From assembly GCF_004212635.1 (NCBI RefSeq), contig NZ_PSRT01000036.1:1-64000 (forward strand): DNA of 64,000 nucleotides. The letters are read 5' to 3'. The number at the start of each line of letters is the position of its first letter. Position 1 is the first letter of the stretch. Below the pieces are notes generated by a model. The model ran no database searches. It was given only the letters and a program-made list of their open reading frames with translations, and was not told the DNA's origin. The stretch is from Bradyrhizobium genosp. SA-3. Lineage in GTDB: Bacteria; Pseudomonadota; Alphaproteobacteria; Rhizobiales; Xanthobacteraceae. Below are positions 1-8,472 of the stretch, one piece after another. Position numbers and translations under genes: made by a program.

Positions 1-1
1 G

Positions 2-784
2 CTCGCGGCCATGGCGGCGCCCGCAGTCTGGCGAGCGCGGCGCGAGCCCGGCGCGCAATTCCTGCTGGCCTGGCTGGTCCCGTCCTGGATCGTGTTCGAG
101 GCCGTGCTGACCAAGCTGCCGCACTATGTGCTGCCGCTGTACCCCGCGATCGCGATCCTCACCGCGGGGGCAGTGGAGCGGCGTGTGCTGTCGCGGTCCT
201 GGCTGATGCGCGGCTCGGCCTGGTGGTTCGCGATCCCCGCGGCCGCCTCGATCATCGCGGTGGTCGGCGCGGTGATGCTGACGCGCCAGCCGGCCTTCGT
301 CGCCTGGCCGTTCATCGCGGCGTCGCTGATCTTCGGCCTGTTCGCCTGGTGGCTCTACGACAACAATCGCGCCGAGCGCTCGTTGCTCAACGCGCTGGTC
401 GCCGCGCTGATGCTGGCGGTGACGGTCTACGGCATCGTGCTGCCGTCGCTGACCCCGCTGTTTCCGAGCATCGAGATCGCGCGCGCGCTTCGCAACGTCG
501 CCTGCGTCGGACCGAAGGCGGCTGCTGCCGGCTATCACGAGCCGAGCCTCGTCTTCCTGACGGGCACGCAGACGCTGCTCACCGACGGCTCGGGCGCGGC
601 CGATTTCCTGCGGCAGGGCAGCTGTCGCTTCGCGCTGATCGAGCAACGCTCGGAGCGTAGCTTCGTGCAGCGCGCCGAGGCGATCGGGCTGCGCTACAAG
701 GTCGGTACGCGCATCGAGGGCTATAATTTCTCGCAAGGGCGCGCGATCGCGATCTCGATCTTCCGCTCGGAAGGCACCGAATAG
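2..784 (+). CDS. ArnT-like glycosyltransferase (family 39), C-terminal part, cut by window start
   Basis: This is the C-terminal 260 codons of a polytopic membrane glycosyltransferase of the ArnT/PMT type, which transfers a sugar from a polyprenyl-phosphate donor to lipid A or another envelope acceptor on the periplasmic side. The frame is open from the first bases of the window, so the ATG at 11 is probably internal. Visible are the stretch LTKLPHYVLPLYPAIAIL, typical of the ArnT/PMT core end, then three or four further hydrophobic segments and a soluble tail of about 100 residues. The next gene starts on the base after its stop codon, so the genes are almost certainly co-transcribed. The acceptor cannot be told from this fragment. 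Confidence 0.8.
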   Translation, partial: LAAMAAPAVWRARREPGAQFLLAWLVPSWIVFEAVLTKLPHYVLPLYPAIAILTAGAVERRVLSRSWLMRGSAWWFAIPAAASIIAVVGAVMLTRQPAFVAWPFIAASLIFGLFAWWLYDNNRAERSLLNALVAALMLAVTVYGIVLPSLTPLFPSIEIARALRNVACVGPKAAAAGYHEPSLVFLTGTQTLLTDGSGAADFLRQGSCRFALIEQRSERSFVQRAEAIGLRYKVGTRIEGYNFSQGRAIAISIFRSEGTE

Positions 785-1630
785 ATGCGGGCCCCGAACG
801 ACATTGGGCCGCCTGCAGGCTATCCCGCGCAATTGCTCGCCGTGTCCTGGCATGCGCTGGCGCAGCTCGTGCGCACGCCCTCGCATTCGCGCCGCGCCGA
901 GGCCGCACGGAGGCTGGCGCGGCATTCGCTCTGGATCAGTGCAGCGGGCGCAGCCCTGATCATCGTGCTGATGGTCGCGTTCGATCTGCCCGAGATCCAG
1001 CTGATGCCGGCTCGCGGCACGCCAAGCCTGTGGCCAATCCGCATCCTCACCGATTTCGGCAAGGACGAGTATGTGCTGTCGGTGCTGGGGGCTGCGCTTG
1101 TGGCTCTGGCATTCGTTGCGGCAGGGCTTCATGGAACCCGCCGCGCGCTGCTCCTCGGCTTCGGCACGCGGCTGCAATTCATGTTTCTGTCTGTTGCCGT
1201 CTCAGCATTCGTCGCCGAGATCCTGAAATATCTCATCGGACGCGGACGTCCGTTCGTCGGCGGACAGGCCAATCCGTTCAACTTCATTCCGTTCGAGGGG
1301 ACGGGGGCTTACGCCAGCCTGCCGTCGGGCCATGCAGTGGCAGCGTTCGCCTTGGCGTTTGCAGTGTCAGCATTGTGGCCGCGCCTGCGCGTGTTCATGT
1401 TCACTTACGCAATCGTGATCCTCTTGACGCGCTTGGTGCTGCTCGCGCATCACCCGAGCGACGTCGTGGCCGGCGCCATGGTCGGCACGGTCGGCGCCTT
1501 GGCCGTCCGCTATTGGTTCGCGGCTCGAAGGCTGGGCTTTGCCATCCGCGCCGACGGCACGATCGTGCCCCTTCCAGGGGCGGTATCGAGCCGTCTCAAA
1601 AGGGTTGCCCACGGGGCATCCGCCCCATAA
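785..1630 (+). CDS. PAP2-family membrane phosphatase
   Basis: Integral membrane phosphatase of the PAP2 (type 2 phosphatidic acid phosphatase) superfamily, 281 residues. All three signature motifs are present in order: KYLIGRGRP (the KX6RP motif), PSGH, and TRLVLLAHHPSD (the SRX5HX3D-like motif carrying the catalytic histidine). About five or six hydrophobic segments surround them. It starts directly at the preceding stop codon. Members dephosphorylate undecaprenyl diphosphate, lipid A or phosphatidyl phosphates. Sitting between two glycosyltransferases, it probably works in lipid-linked sugar or lipid A modification, but the substrate is not determined by sequence. Confidence 0.88.
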   Translation: MRAPNDIGPPAGYPAQLLAVSWHALAQLVRTPSHSRRAEAARRLARHSLWISAAGAALIIVLMVAFDLPEIQLMPARGTPSLWPIRILTDFGKDEYVLSVLGAALVALAFVAAGLHGTRRALLLGFGTRLQFMFLSVAVSAFVAEILKYLIGRGRPFVGGQANPFNFIPFEGTGAYASLPSGHAVAAFALAFAVSALWPRLRVFMFTYAIVILLTRLVLLAHHPSDVVAGAMVGTVGALAVRYWFAARRLGFAIRADGTIVPLPGAVSSRLKRVAHGASAP

Positions 1631-1694
1631 AAGCGGCTGCCTGCCGGGATGCCGGTTCCTTGGAGGCAGGCCAATTCCAACCACGAGCCTTGAT

Positions 1695-2432
1695 TTGTCG
1701 ACGTCCCAGCCATCGGTTTCCATCGTCGTTCCCGTGCGCAACGAAGCCGACAACATCGCGCCCTTGATCGAGGAGATCACGGCGGCGCTCGATGGCCGCT
1801 GGGCCTATGAGATCATCTACGTCAACGACGGCTCGACGGATGCGACCGGCGAGCGGCTTGCCGGCATCATGAAGCAGCGGGGCAATCTGCGTCAGCTCCG
1901 CCATGCGAGATCGGGCGGCCAATCGGCAGCCGTGCGCAGCGGCGTGCGTGCGGCGCGCGGGGTGATCGTCGCCACGCTCGACGGCGACGGCCAGAACAAT
2001 CCGGCGTTCCTGCCGGACCTGATCGCGGCGGTCGACAAGGGAGCGGGGCGCGTCGGGCTCGCCGCCGGCCAGCGGATCGGGCGCAAGGACACCGGCTTCA
2101 AGAAGTTTCAGTCGCGCGTGGCGAACGGCGTTCGCAACGCGATCCTGAAGGATGGCACGCGCGACACTGGCTGCGGCCTGAAGGCGTTCCGGCGCGACGT
2201 CTTCCTGATGCTGCCCTATTTCGACGGCCTGCATCGCTTCCTGCCGGCGCTGGTCCGCCGCGAAGGCTACGACATTGCCTATGTCGACGTGATCGACCGG
2301 CCGCGCCGTTCCGGCGTGTCGAATTACGGCTTCTTCGACCGGCTGTGGATCGGCATCATGGATCTCGCCGGCGTGTGGTGGCTGATCCGCCGCAAGAAGA
2401 CGACGCCAGATGTGACCGAGGTGAACGCATGA
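1695..2432 (+). CDS. Family 2 glycosyltransferase (dolichyl-phosphate mannosyltransferase/ArnC-like)
   Basis: Cytoplasmic GT-A glycosyltransferase of about 245 residues. The N-terminus has the GT2 pattern PSVSIVVPVRNEADNI, then VNDGSTDAT (nucleotide-sugar binding) and LDGDGQNNP, which holds the DxD-type metal-binding aspartates. It most resembles enzymes that load a sugar onto polyprenyl phosphate. The start is uncertain: the frame is open from 1539, overlapping the previous gene, but homology-like sequence begins near the TTG at 1695, so that was chosen. Unlike ArnC it lacks an obvious pair of C-terminal membrane helices. Its stop overlaps the next start (ATGA), so the two are translationally coupled. 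Confidence 0.82.
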   Translation: MSTSQPSVSIVVPVRNEADNIAPLIEEITAALDGRWAYEIIYVNDGSTDATGERLAGIMKQRGNLRQLRHARSGGQSAAVRSGVRAARGVIVATLDGDGQNNPAFLPDLIAAVDKGAGRVGLAAGQRIGRKDTGFKKFQSRVANGVRNAILKDGTRDTGCGLKAFRRDVFLMLPYFDGLHRFLPALVRREGYDIAYVDVIDRPRRSGVSNYGFFDRLWIGIMDLAGVWWLIRRKKTTPDVTEVNA

Positions 2433-2767
2433 TCATCCAATACGGTCAGGCGCTGAGCAACTATCTCTACGACGTCTTCGTCGCCAAATTCGATTTCTGG
2501 CTCGCGTTCGGCCTCGTCGCGCAATTGTTCTTCACCGCGCGCTTCCTGGTGCAGTGGATCGCGAGCGAACGCGCCGGCAACAGCGTGGTGCCGATGGCGT
2601 TCTGGTTCTGCTCCATGGGCGGCGGGCTGATGACGCTGGTCTACGGCGTCGTGAAGCGCGAGCCGGTCATCATCCTCGGACAGGCGCTCGCGACCATCAT
2701 CTATATCCGCAACATCATGCTGATCGTGAAGAACCGCGGCAGCGCCTCGAAGACGCTGGACCGCTGA
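2429..2767 (+). CDS. Lipid-A-disaccharide synthase N-terminal-like membrane protein (LAB_N)
   Basis: Small membrane protein of 112 residues with three hydrophobic segments (around FDFWLAFGLVAQLFFTARFL, MAFWFCSMGGGLMTLVYG and ILGQALATIIYIRNIMLI). It has the LAB_N pattern (ARFLVQWIASE, then YIRNIMLI) found as a free-standing protein or fused to the N-terminus of some LpxB proteins. No catalytic domain follows. ATG at 2429 overlaps the upstream TGA. In such clusters it travels with ArnC/ArnT-like enzymes and may be a lipid-linked-sugar flippase or accessory subunit; that role is inferred from context. Confidence 0.85.
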   Translation: MIIQYGQALSNYLYDVFVAKFDFWLAFGLVAQLFFTARFLVQWIASERAGNSVVPMAFWFCSMGGGLMTLVYGVVKREPVIILGQALATIIYIRNIMLIVKNRGSASKTLDR

Positions 2768-2776
2768 GCGGAGGCG

Positions 2777-4468
2777 CTAGCGCGGCAGCGCCGACGCCGC
2801 GCCTGACGCGGGCAGGGCGGCTTGATCGGCCTCGTGCCGGCGATAGGGTTCGCCGGCCGCGTCCAGCACGGAGTAGGCGACCGAGCAGATATGTGAGTGG
2901 ATGCGGCGCAGATCGCGCAGCACATCCAGATGCAGCGACGTGGTCTCGATGGTCTCGGGGCGGCCCTCGCGCAGCCGATCCAGATGGCGCTCGACGGCGG
3001 CAAGCTCGGTGTTGCGGAGCGCCGTCTTCTCCACCAGCAGCTTGCGCGCCTCATTGGCGTCGCCCGACATGAAGACGCCGAAGGCGATCCGCAGCGAATC
3101 CATCGTGCGCTTGTGGAAAGCGGCGAGCTCCTCGGCCCCCTCGGCCGAGAACTGGAAGCGCCGCTTGATCTTCTTGGTGGCGAGCTCGCTCAGGCTCTTG
3201 TCGATGATATCGCCGATATGCTCGAGGTTGATGGCGAAGGAGATGATCTCCATCGCGCGCCGTCCTTCGCTCTCGTCGAGGCTGCCCCGCATGAGTTTCG
3301 TCACGTAGAGCTTGATGGCCTCGTCGAGACCGTCGACGAGATTGTCCGTCTTAGAGACCTGGTCGACCAGCGCACGGTCGCCGGTCATCATCGCGGCCAT
3401 CACCTTGCGCAGCATGACCTCGACGAGGTCGCCCATGCGCAAGGTCTCGCGGGCGGCGTCGGCGAGCGCCAGTGACGGCGTCTCCAGCGCGGTCTCGTCG
3501 AGATAGCGCGGGCGGGCCGGATCGGCCTCCTTGACGCGATCCGGCAGCAGCCGGGTCAACAGGCGCGACATGATATCGAGTAGACCGATGAAGAGGACGG
3601 CGGTGCCGACGTTGAAGGCGATGTGGAAGGCCGCTGTCATCCGGGCAAGATCGGGCTGCCAGGTGTGCAGGTGCTCGGCGATCACGCCCAGGAAGGGCAG
3701 GACCAGGGCAATCCCGATCACGCGGTTGACGAGATTGCCGACCGGCAGGCGGTAGCTCGCGGGGTCGTCGCGCCTGGCGCCCTCGAACACGGGATTGATG
3801 GCGCTGCCGAGATTGGCCCCGAGCACCAGCGCGAGGGCCGCGTAAGGCGTCACGAACTGCGAATAGGCCAGCGACATGATCAACAGGACGCCGGCGACGC
3901 TCGAATGCACCGCCCAGGTGACGAGAGCCGCGATGACGATGCACAGAATGGGATCGCCTGTTATGGCCGACATCACGACGCGGACGCCGGGCGCGTTCTC
4001 CGCCGGCGCCAGCGTGTCGAGCAGAATGTGCAGCGAGAGCAGCATCAGGCCGAGGCCGATGCAGACACGGCCGATGTCCTTGATCCGCGATCGCGGGCCT
4101 GAGCGGAAGGCGACGAGCCCGAGCACGAACAGCACCGGCGCAACGGCTGCGATGTTGAACGACAGCACCTGCACGATCAGCGTCGTGCCGACATTGGCCC
4201 CGAGCATGATGGCGAGCGCGGCGGCGAGGCTGACGAGACCCTCGGCGGCGAACGAGCTGGTGATCAGCGCGGTCGCCGTGCTGCTCTGGAGCAGGGCAGT
4301 GAGCCCGATGCCGGCGGCGAAGGCGCTAAGGCGGTTACTCAGCGCCTTGCCGAGCAGACGCCGCAGGTCGGGACCGAAGGCGCGCAAGATCCCGCTGTGG
4401 ACCATGTGCAGGCCCCACAACAACAGCGCAACGCCGCCCATGAGATCGAGCAGAACCAACGTTCCCAT
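2777..4468 (-). CDS. Na/Pi cotransporter family protein with C-terminal PhoU-like domain
   Basis: Inner-membrane sodium/phosphate cotransporter of the NptA/YjbB type, 563 residues. Two inverted repeats carry the family signatures: ALLQSSTATALITSSF with GANVGTT near residues 55-100, and WAVHSSVAGVLL with GANLGSAINPV near 190-235. About eight membrane helices precede a soluble region (from about residue 340) made of PhoU-like helical bundles (MEIISFAINLEHIGDIID). Bacterial members transport or export phosphate and the PhoU part may gate them. It ends 9 bp from the convergent LAB_N gene. It is about 175 bp downstream of the cystathionine lyase gene on the same strand, with hairpin-forming sequence between, so it is probably transcribed separately. 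Confidence 0.9.
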   Translation of the reverse strand: MGTLVLLDLMGGVALLLWGLHMVHSGILRAFGPDLRRLLGKALSNRLSAFAAGIGLTALLQSSTATALITSSFAAEGLVSLAAALAIMLGANVGTTLIVQVLSFNIAAVAPVLFVLGLVAFRSGPRSRIKDIGRVCIGLGLMLLSLHILLDTLAPAENAPGVRVVMSAITGDPILCIVIAALVTWAVHSSVAGVLLIMSLAYSQFVTPYAALALVLGANLGSAINPVFEGARRDDPASYRLPVGNLVNRVIGIALVLPFLGVIAEHLHTWQPDLARMTAAFHIAFNVGTAVLFIGLLDIMSRLLTRLLPDRVKEADPARPRYLDETALETPSLALADAARETLRMGDLVEVMLRKVMAAMMTGDRALVDQVSKTDNLVDGLDEAIKLYVTKLMRGSLDESEGRRAMEIISFAINLEHIGDIIDKSLSELATKKIKRRFQFSAEGAEELAAFHKRTMDSLRIAFGVFMSGDANEARKLLVEKTALRNTELAAVERHLDRLREGRPETIETTSLHLDVLRDLRRIHSHICSVAYSVLDAAGEPYRRHEADQAALPASGAASALPR

Positions 4469-4543
4469 GCTCCATGTCCGGATTGGAGTCGACTGGTGAG
4501 GCTAGCGCCAAACGGCACCGGATCAAATCATTTGTTGGCGCGT

Positions 4544-4563
4544 CGCCGTTAACGTTTACGGCG
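4544..4563 (-). terminator. Inverted repeat between cystathionine lyase and Na/Pi cotransporter genes
   Basis: CGCCGT / ACGGCG arms (6 bp) enclose the 8-nt loop TAACGTTT. A second GC-rich self-complementary stretch follows to about 4625. The position 80-100 bp after the stop of the lyase gene suits a terminator, but there is no U-run. Confidence 0.35.
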
Positions 4564-4643
4564 CGTGCACGTTCCCGCGGCGCGCGATTGCGCGTCCGCC
4601 GGCGCGCTGCCGCGTGCTCGGGCACGATGCCCTGTGAGCAGGC

Positions 4644-5828
4644 TCACATTGCCGCCTTGAGAGCAGCGAAGCCGCGAACGAGATCGGCCTTGAGGTCGTC
4701 GACGCTCTCGAGCCCGATGTGCAGACGCAGAGTCGGACCGCCCGGCGCCCATTTGGTCGCGGTACGGTAGCTGTCGCAGTCGAAGGGAATCACGAGGCTC
4801 TCGAAGCCGCCCCAGGAGAAGCCCATGCCGAACAGCTTGAGCGTGTCGAGCATGGTGTCGACCGCCTTCTGCGGCGCCGGCTTCAGCACGATGCTGAACA
4901 GGCCGGACGCGCCGGTGAAGTCACGCTTCCAGATCGCATGGCCGGGATCGGTTTCCAGTGCCGGATGCAGCACGCGCGCGACTTCGGGTCTGGCGGCGAG
5001 CCAGCGCGCCATGTCGAGCCCCGAACGATGATGCTGCGCCAGCCGCACCGACAGCGTGCGCAGGCCGCGCAGTGCCAGGAAGACGTCGTCGGGGCCGGCA
5101 CAGACGCCGAGCAGGCGGATGCCTTCGGCGACCATCGGCCAAGCCTTGGCGTTGGCCGAGATAGTGCCGAACATGATGTCGGAATGACCGCCGATATATT
5201 TGGTGGCCGCCTGCATGCTGATGTCGACGCCCTGTTCGAGGGAGCGGTGATAGAGCGGCGTCGCCCAGGTGTTGTCGTCGATGACGAGCGCGCCGCGACC
5301 ATGGGCGACCCCGGCGATGGCGCGGATGTCGGGCATCTCGAACGACTGCGAGCCTGGCGCCTCCACCAGGACGGCACGGGTGTTGGGCTTGAACAGCTTA
5401 TCGATGCCGTCGCCGATCAGCGGATCGAAATAGGTGGTCTCGATGCCATAGCGGGTGAGCATGCCGTTGCAGAAATTGCGCGAGGGCCGATAGACGTTGT
5501 CGCAGACCAGGAGATGGTCGCCGGCCTTCAGCACCGAGAGCAGGGTGGTCGAGATCGCCGACAGTCCCGACGGCACGATGCCGACGCCGGCGCATTGCGG
5601 CCCCTCCAGCGCCATCAGCGTCTCCTGGAAGGCCTTCGTGGTGGGGGAACCGTGGCGGCCATACGTGAACTCGCCGCGATGGGCGTGCAGGTCCTCGGCG
5701 GTCGGATAGAGCACGGTCGAGCCGTGAAATACCGGCGGATTGACGAACCCCTTCTGCGCCTTGGTGTCGCGGCCGGAGGTGACCAGCCGGGTCTCGGCAT
5801 GCTGCTGGGAGGGGTGCGAGGAATCCAT
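4644..5828 (-). CDS. metC: Cystathionine beta-lyase (PLP-dependent transsulfuration enzyme)
   Basis: Cytoplasmic fold-type I PLP enzyme of the Cys/Met metabolism family, 394 residues, the usual MetC length. The PLP-binding lysine is K210 in SMQAATKYIGGHSD; upstream are the YGRHGSPTT and PSGLSAISTT motifs that bind substrate and phosphate. It would cleave cystathionine to homocysteine, pyruvate and ammonia; closely related gamma-lyases and synthases cannot be fully excluded by eye. The start at 5828 (MDSSHPSQQH) was chosen because the 39 codons upstream are arginine-rich and unlike the family. It is divergent from aapJ and preceded by a good sigma70-like promoter. Confidence 0.88.
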   Translation of the reverse strand: MDSSHPSQQHAETRLVTSGRDTKAQKGFVNPPVFHGSTVLYPTAEDLHAHRGEFTYGRHGSPTTKAFQETLMALEGPQCAGVGIVPSGLSAISTTLLSVLKAGDHLLVCDNVYRPSRNFCNGMLTRYGIETTYFDPLIGDGIDKLFKPNTRAVLVEAPGSQSFEMPDIRAIAGVAHGRGALVIDDNTWATPLYHRSLEQGVDISMQAATKYIGGHSDIMFGTISANAKAWPMVAEGIRLLGVCAGPDDVFLALRGLRTLSVRLAQHHRSGLDMARWLAARPEVARVLHPALETDPGHAIWKRDFTGASGLFSIVLKPAPQKAVDTMLDTLKLFGMGFSWGGFESLVIPFDCDSYRTATKWAPGGPTLRLHIGLESVDDLKADLVRGFAALKAAM

Positions 5829-5900
5829 GCGTCTGCTTTCAAAACCGCGTTTCCGGCGGGCGCGTCGCGCCCGCGGGCTGACCGAAAGGCCGCTGTCGTT

Positions 5901-5929
5901 AATAACAGAACACAGAAGAGTCCCGTCAA
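5901..5929 (-). promoter_or_regulatory. Candidate sigma70 promoter for the cystathionine lyase gene
   Basis: On the minus strand TTGACG (5929-5924), a 17-nt spacer, then GTTATT (5906-5901). This gives a leader of about 65 nt before the ATG at 5828. The fit is good by eye only. The rest of the 396-bp gap up to aapJ holds the 6134 palindrome and no other gene that can be supported. Confidence 0.5.
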
Positions 5930-6133
5930 CCCCTTGACCCGGCACGCCAGTCGTTCTGTGATGCGCAGGTGCTATTCAGTCGCCGCATGTTGAGGGGCCT
6001 GCCGCGACCTTCGATCCATCGCCTGACCGGACTTTGCGCCACAGCCATCACGGCGGGCGCCTTTCGGCGGGGATGAAGGTATGGCCTCCCGGGATCGGTG
6101 GGTGTTCGGCTAGGTTTTCGAGCATGAGTCTTG

Positions 6134-6147
6134 CAAGGCTAGCCTTG
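6134..6147. promoter_or_regulatory. 14-bp perfect palindrome upstream of aapJ
   Basis: CAAGGCTAGCCTTG is fully self-complementary and lies about 80 bp before the aapJ start, where an operator for a dimeric regulator would sit. No recognised binding-site family was identified. Confidence 0.35.
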
Positions 6148-6224
6148 GTACGATTAGCCCTGGCAGAGATGACCCCAAAGACAACGTTCCCGACCTTGAG
6201 ACGATTTTGAAAGGCCCAAAGCCC

Positions 6225-7241
6225 ATGAAACGCGTAACCCTGGCTCTCACTCTGGCTCTCGCCGCCGGCCTCACCGCGCAGGCCGCCGATGCGCAAACGC
6301 TCAAGACCGTCAAGGACCGCGGCATGCTGTCCTGCGGCGTCAGCCAGGGTCTGCCGGGCTTCTCATCGCCCGACGACAAGGGCAACTGGACCGGGCTTGA
6401 CGTCGACGTCTGCCGCGCCATCGCCGGGGCGATCTTCAACGATCCGACCAAGGTCAAATACGTGCCGCTGTCCGCCAAGGACCGCTTCACGGCGCTGCAA
6501 TCCGGCGAGATCGACGTGCTCTCGCGCAACACCACCTGGACCATCTCGCGCGACACCTCGCTCGGCGCCAACTTCACCGGCGTGACCTATTATGACGGGC
6601 AGGGCTTCATGGTGAAGAAGTCGCTCAAGGTGAATTCGGCGCTCGAGCTCAACAGCGCATCGGTCTGCGTGCAGACCGGCACCACCACCGAGCAAAATCT
6701 CGCCGACTACTTCAAGGCCAACAACATGAAGTACGAGGTGATCGCGTTCGGCACCAACGACGAAACGGTCAAGGCCTATGAAGCCGGCCGCTGCGACGTC
6801 TTCACCACCGACCAGTCGGGCCTGTACGCCAATCGCCTCAAGCTCGCCAATCCCAACGACCACATGGTGCTCCCCGAAATCATCTCGAAGGAGCCGCTCG
6901 GGCCGATGGTGCGCCACGGCGACGACCAGTGGTTCGACATCGTGAAATGGACGCTGTTTGCGATGATCACGGCTGAAGAGCTCGGCGTGACCTCGAAGAA
7001 CGTCGACGAGAAGGCGAAGCTGGAAAGCCCGGAGCTGAAGCGAGTGCTCGGCAGCGACGGTAATTTCGGCGAACAGCTCGGCCTGACCAAGGACTGGGTG
7101 GTACGGATCGTGAAGGCGGTCGGCAATTATGGCGAGGTGTTCGACCGCAACGTCGGCTCGGGCTCGCCGCTGGCCATCAACCGCGGTCTCAACAATCTCT
7201 GGAACAAGGGCGGTCTCCAGTACGCGCCGCCGATCCGCTGA
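6225..7241 (+). CDS. aapJ: General L-amino acid ABC transporter, periplasmic substrate-binding protein
   Basis: Periplasmic binding protein of the polar amino acid uptake family, 338 residues. A signal peptide (MKRVTLALTLALAAGL, cleavage near AADA|QT) is followed by the family opening TLKTVKDRGMLSCGVSQGLPG and the GLDVDVCRAIAGAIFND motif. It delivers amino acids to AapQ/AapM. The ATG at 6225 was chosen over the upstream TTG because it starts the signal peptide and has GAAAGG 11 nt upstream. It is the first of four co-directional genes in the order J-Q-M-P seen in rhizobial aap and bztABCD operons. The gene is followed by a 25-bp gap to aapQ. Confidence 0.93.
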   Translation: MKRVTLALTLALAAGLTAQAADAQTLKTVKDRGMLSCGVSQGLPGFSSPDDKGNWTGLDVDVCRAIAGAIFNDPTKVKYVPLSAKDRFTALQSGEIDVLSRNTTWTISRDTSLGANFTGVTYYDGQGFMVKKSLKVNSALELNSASVCVQTGTTTEQNLADYFKANNMKYEVIAFGTNDETVKAYEAGRCDVFTTDQSGLYANRLKLANPNDHMVLPEIISKEPLGPMVRHGDDQWFDIVKWTLFAMITAEELGVTSKNVDEKAKLESPELKRVLGSDGNFGEQLGLTKDWVVRIVKAVGNYGEVFDRNVGSGSPLAINRGLNNLWNKGGLQYAPPIR

Positions 7242-7266
7242 TCACCCTGATCCGCAGCTCGCGGCG

Positions 7267-8472
7267 ATGAGCACCGAGGCCCGTAAACCGCCGCCCCAGA
7301 TCGCGCTGAAGATCAGGCGCGTGCTGGGCGGCAAGGCAGGCTGGAACGGCATTGCCGTCCAGTTTGCCTTCGCGGCGATCCTGGGCTGGATCGGCTACGA
7401 GATCGTCTCCAACGCCCGCGCCAACCTCGAAAACCAGCACATCGCCGCCGGCTTCGGCTTCCTCCGCAACAATGCCGGCTTCGACGTCAATCAGACCCTG
7501 ATCCCCTACACCGGCTCGGACACCTTCCTGCGCGTGTTCGTGGTCGGGCTCCTGAATACGCTCGTGGTCTCGGTGGTCGGCATCGTCTTCGCCACCGTGA
7601 TCGGCTTCATCGTCGCGCTGTGCCGGCTGTCGCCGAACTGGCTCTTGTCGCGCGTCGGCGAGATCTATGTCGAGATCATCCGCAACCTGCCGCTGCTGTT
7701 CCAGATCCTGTTCTGGTACCTCGCGGTGCTGGCGGCGTTGCCCAATCCGCGGCAGAGCATTTCGCTGCTCGGCATTGCCTTCCTCAGCAACCGGGGCCTC
7801 GTCGTTCCCAGCCCGATCGGCGAGAGCGGCTTCGAGCCGTTCCTGGCGATGCTGGCGCTCGGCATCGTCGCGGCGCTGGCCTTGCGCATCTATGCGCGGC
7901 GCGCGCTGTTTCAGGAGGGGCGGATGATCCGGATCTGGCCCTATGTGCTGGGTCTGCTGTTCGGGCTGCCGCTCGCCACCATCTTGGCGTTCGGTTTGCC
8001 TTTCACCTTCGAGCTGCCGCAGCTCAAAGGGTTCAATTTCGCCGGCGGCTCACGAATCATCCCGGAATTCGTGGCGCTGACCTTGGCGCTATCGACCTAT
8101 ACCGCCGCTTTCATCGCCGAGATCGTGCGCGCCGGCATCCTGTCCGTCCACAAGGGGCAGATGGAGGCGGGGTCCTCGCTGGGCCTGAGCCGCGGCACCA
8201 CGCTCCGGCTGATCGTCGTGCCGCAGGCCATGCGCGTCATCGTGCCGCCGCTGACCAACCAATATCTCAACCTCACGAAAAATTCCTCGCTGGCAGTCGC
8301 GATCGGCTATCCTGACCTGGTGTCGGTATTCGCCGGCACCTCGCTGAGCCAGACCGGGCAGGCGATCGAGATCATCGCCATGACGATGGGCGTCTACCTC
8401 CTGATCTCCCTCGTCACCAGCGCGATCATGAGCGTCTACGGTTGGCGCGTCAGCCGGAGCCTCGGCGCATGA
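7267..8472 (+). CDS. aapQ: General L-amino acid ABC transporter permease 1
   Basis: Inner-membrane permease of the HisMQ/AapQ family, 401 residues, longer than most HisM-type permeases because of the extended periplasmic region typical of AapQ/BztB. The first hydrophobic segment is near residue 35. The permease core starts with [19 protein letters not shown], and the EAA loop that contacts the ATPase is at [24 protein letters not shown] at 7267 begins MSTEARKP, soon after the aapJ stop. Its stop overlaps the aapM start (ATGA). Confidence 0.93.
   Translation: MSTEARKPPPQIALKIRRVLGGKAGWNGIAVQFAFAAILGWIGYEIVSNARANLENQHIAAGFGFLRNNAGFDVNQTLIPYTGSDTFLRVFVVGLLNTLVVSVVGIVFATVIGFIVALCRLSPNWLLSRVGEIYVEIIRNLPLLFQILFWYLAVLAALPNPRQSISLLGIAFLSNRGLVVPSPIGESGFEPFLAMLALGIVAALALRIYARRALFQEGRMIRIWPYVLGLLFGLPLATILAFGLPFTFELPQLKGFNFAGGSRIIPEFVALTLALSTYTAAFIAEIVRAGILSVHKGQMEAGSSLGLSRGTTLRLIVVPQAMRVIVPPLTNQYLNLTKNSSLAVAIGYPDLVSVFAGTSLSQTGQAIEIIAMTMGVYLLISLVTSAIMSVYGWRVSRSLGA

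Noticed and set aside
6146..6165. Possible sigma54 promoter (TGGTACG...GCC) upstream of aapJ
   Set aside because: The GG and GC elements are 8 nt apart instead of 10 and the TTGC box is missing.
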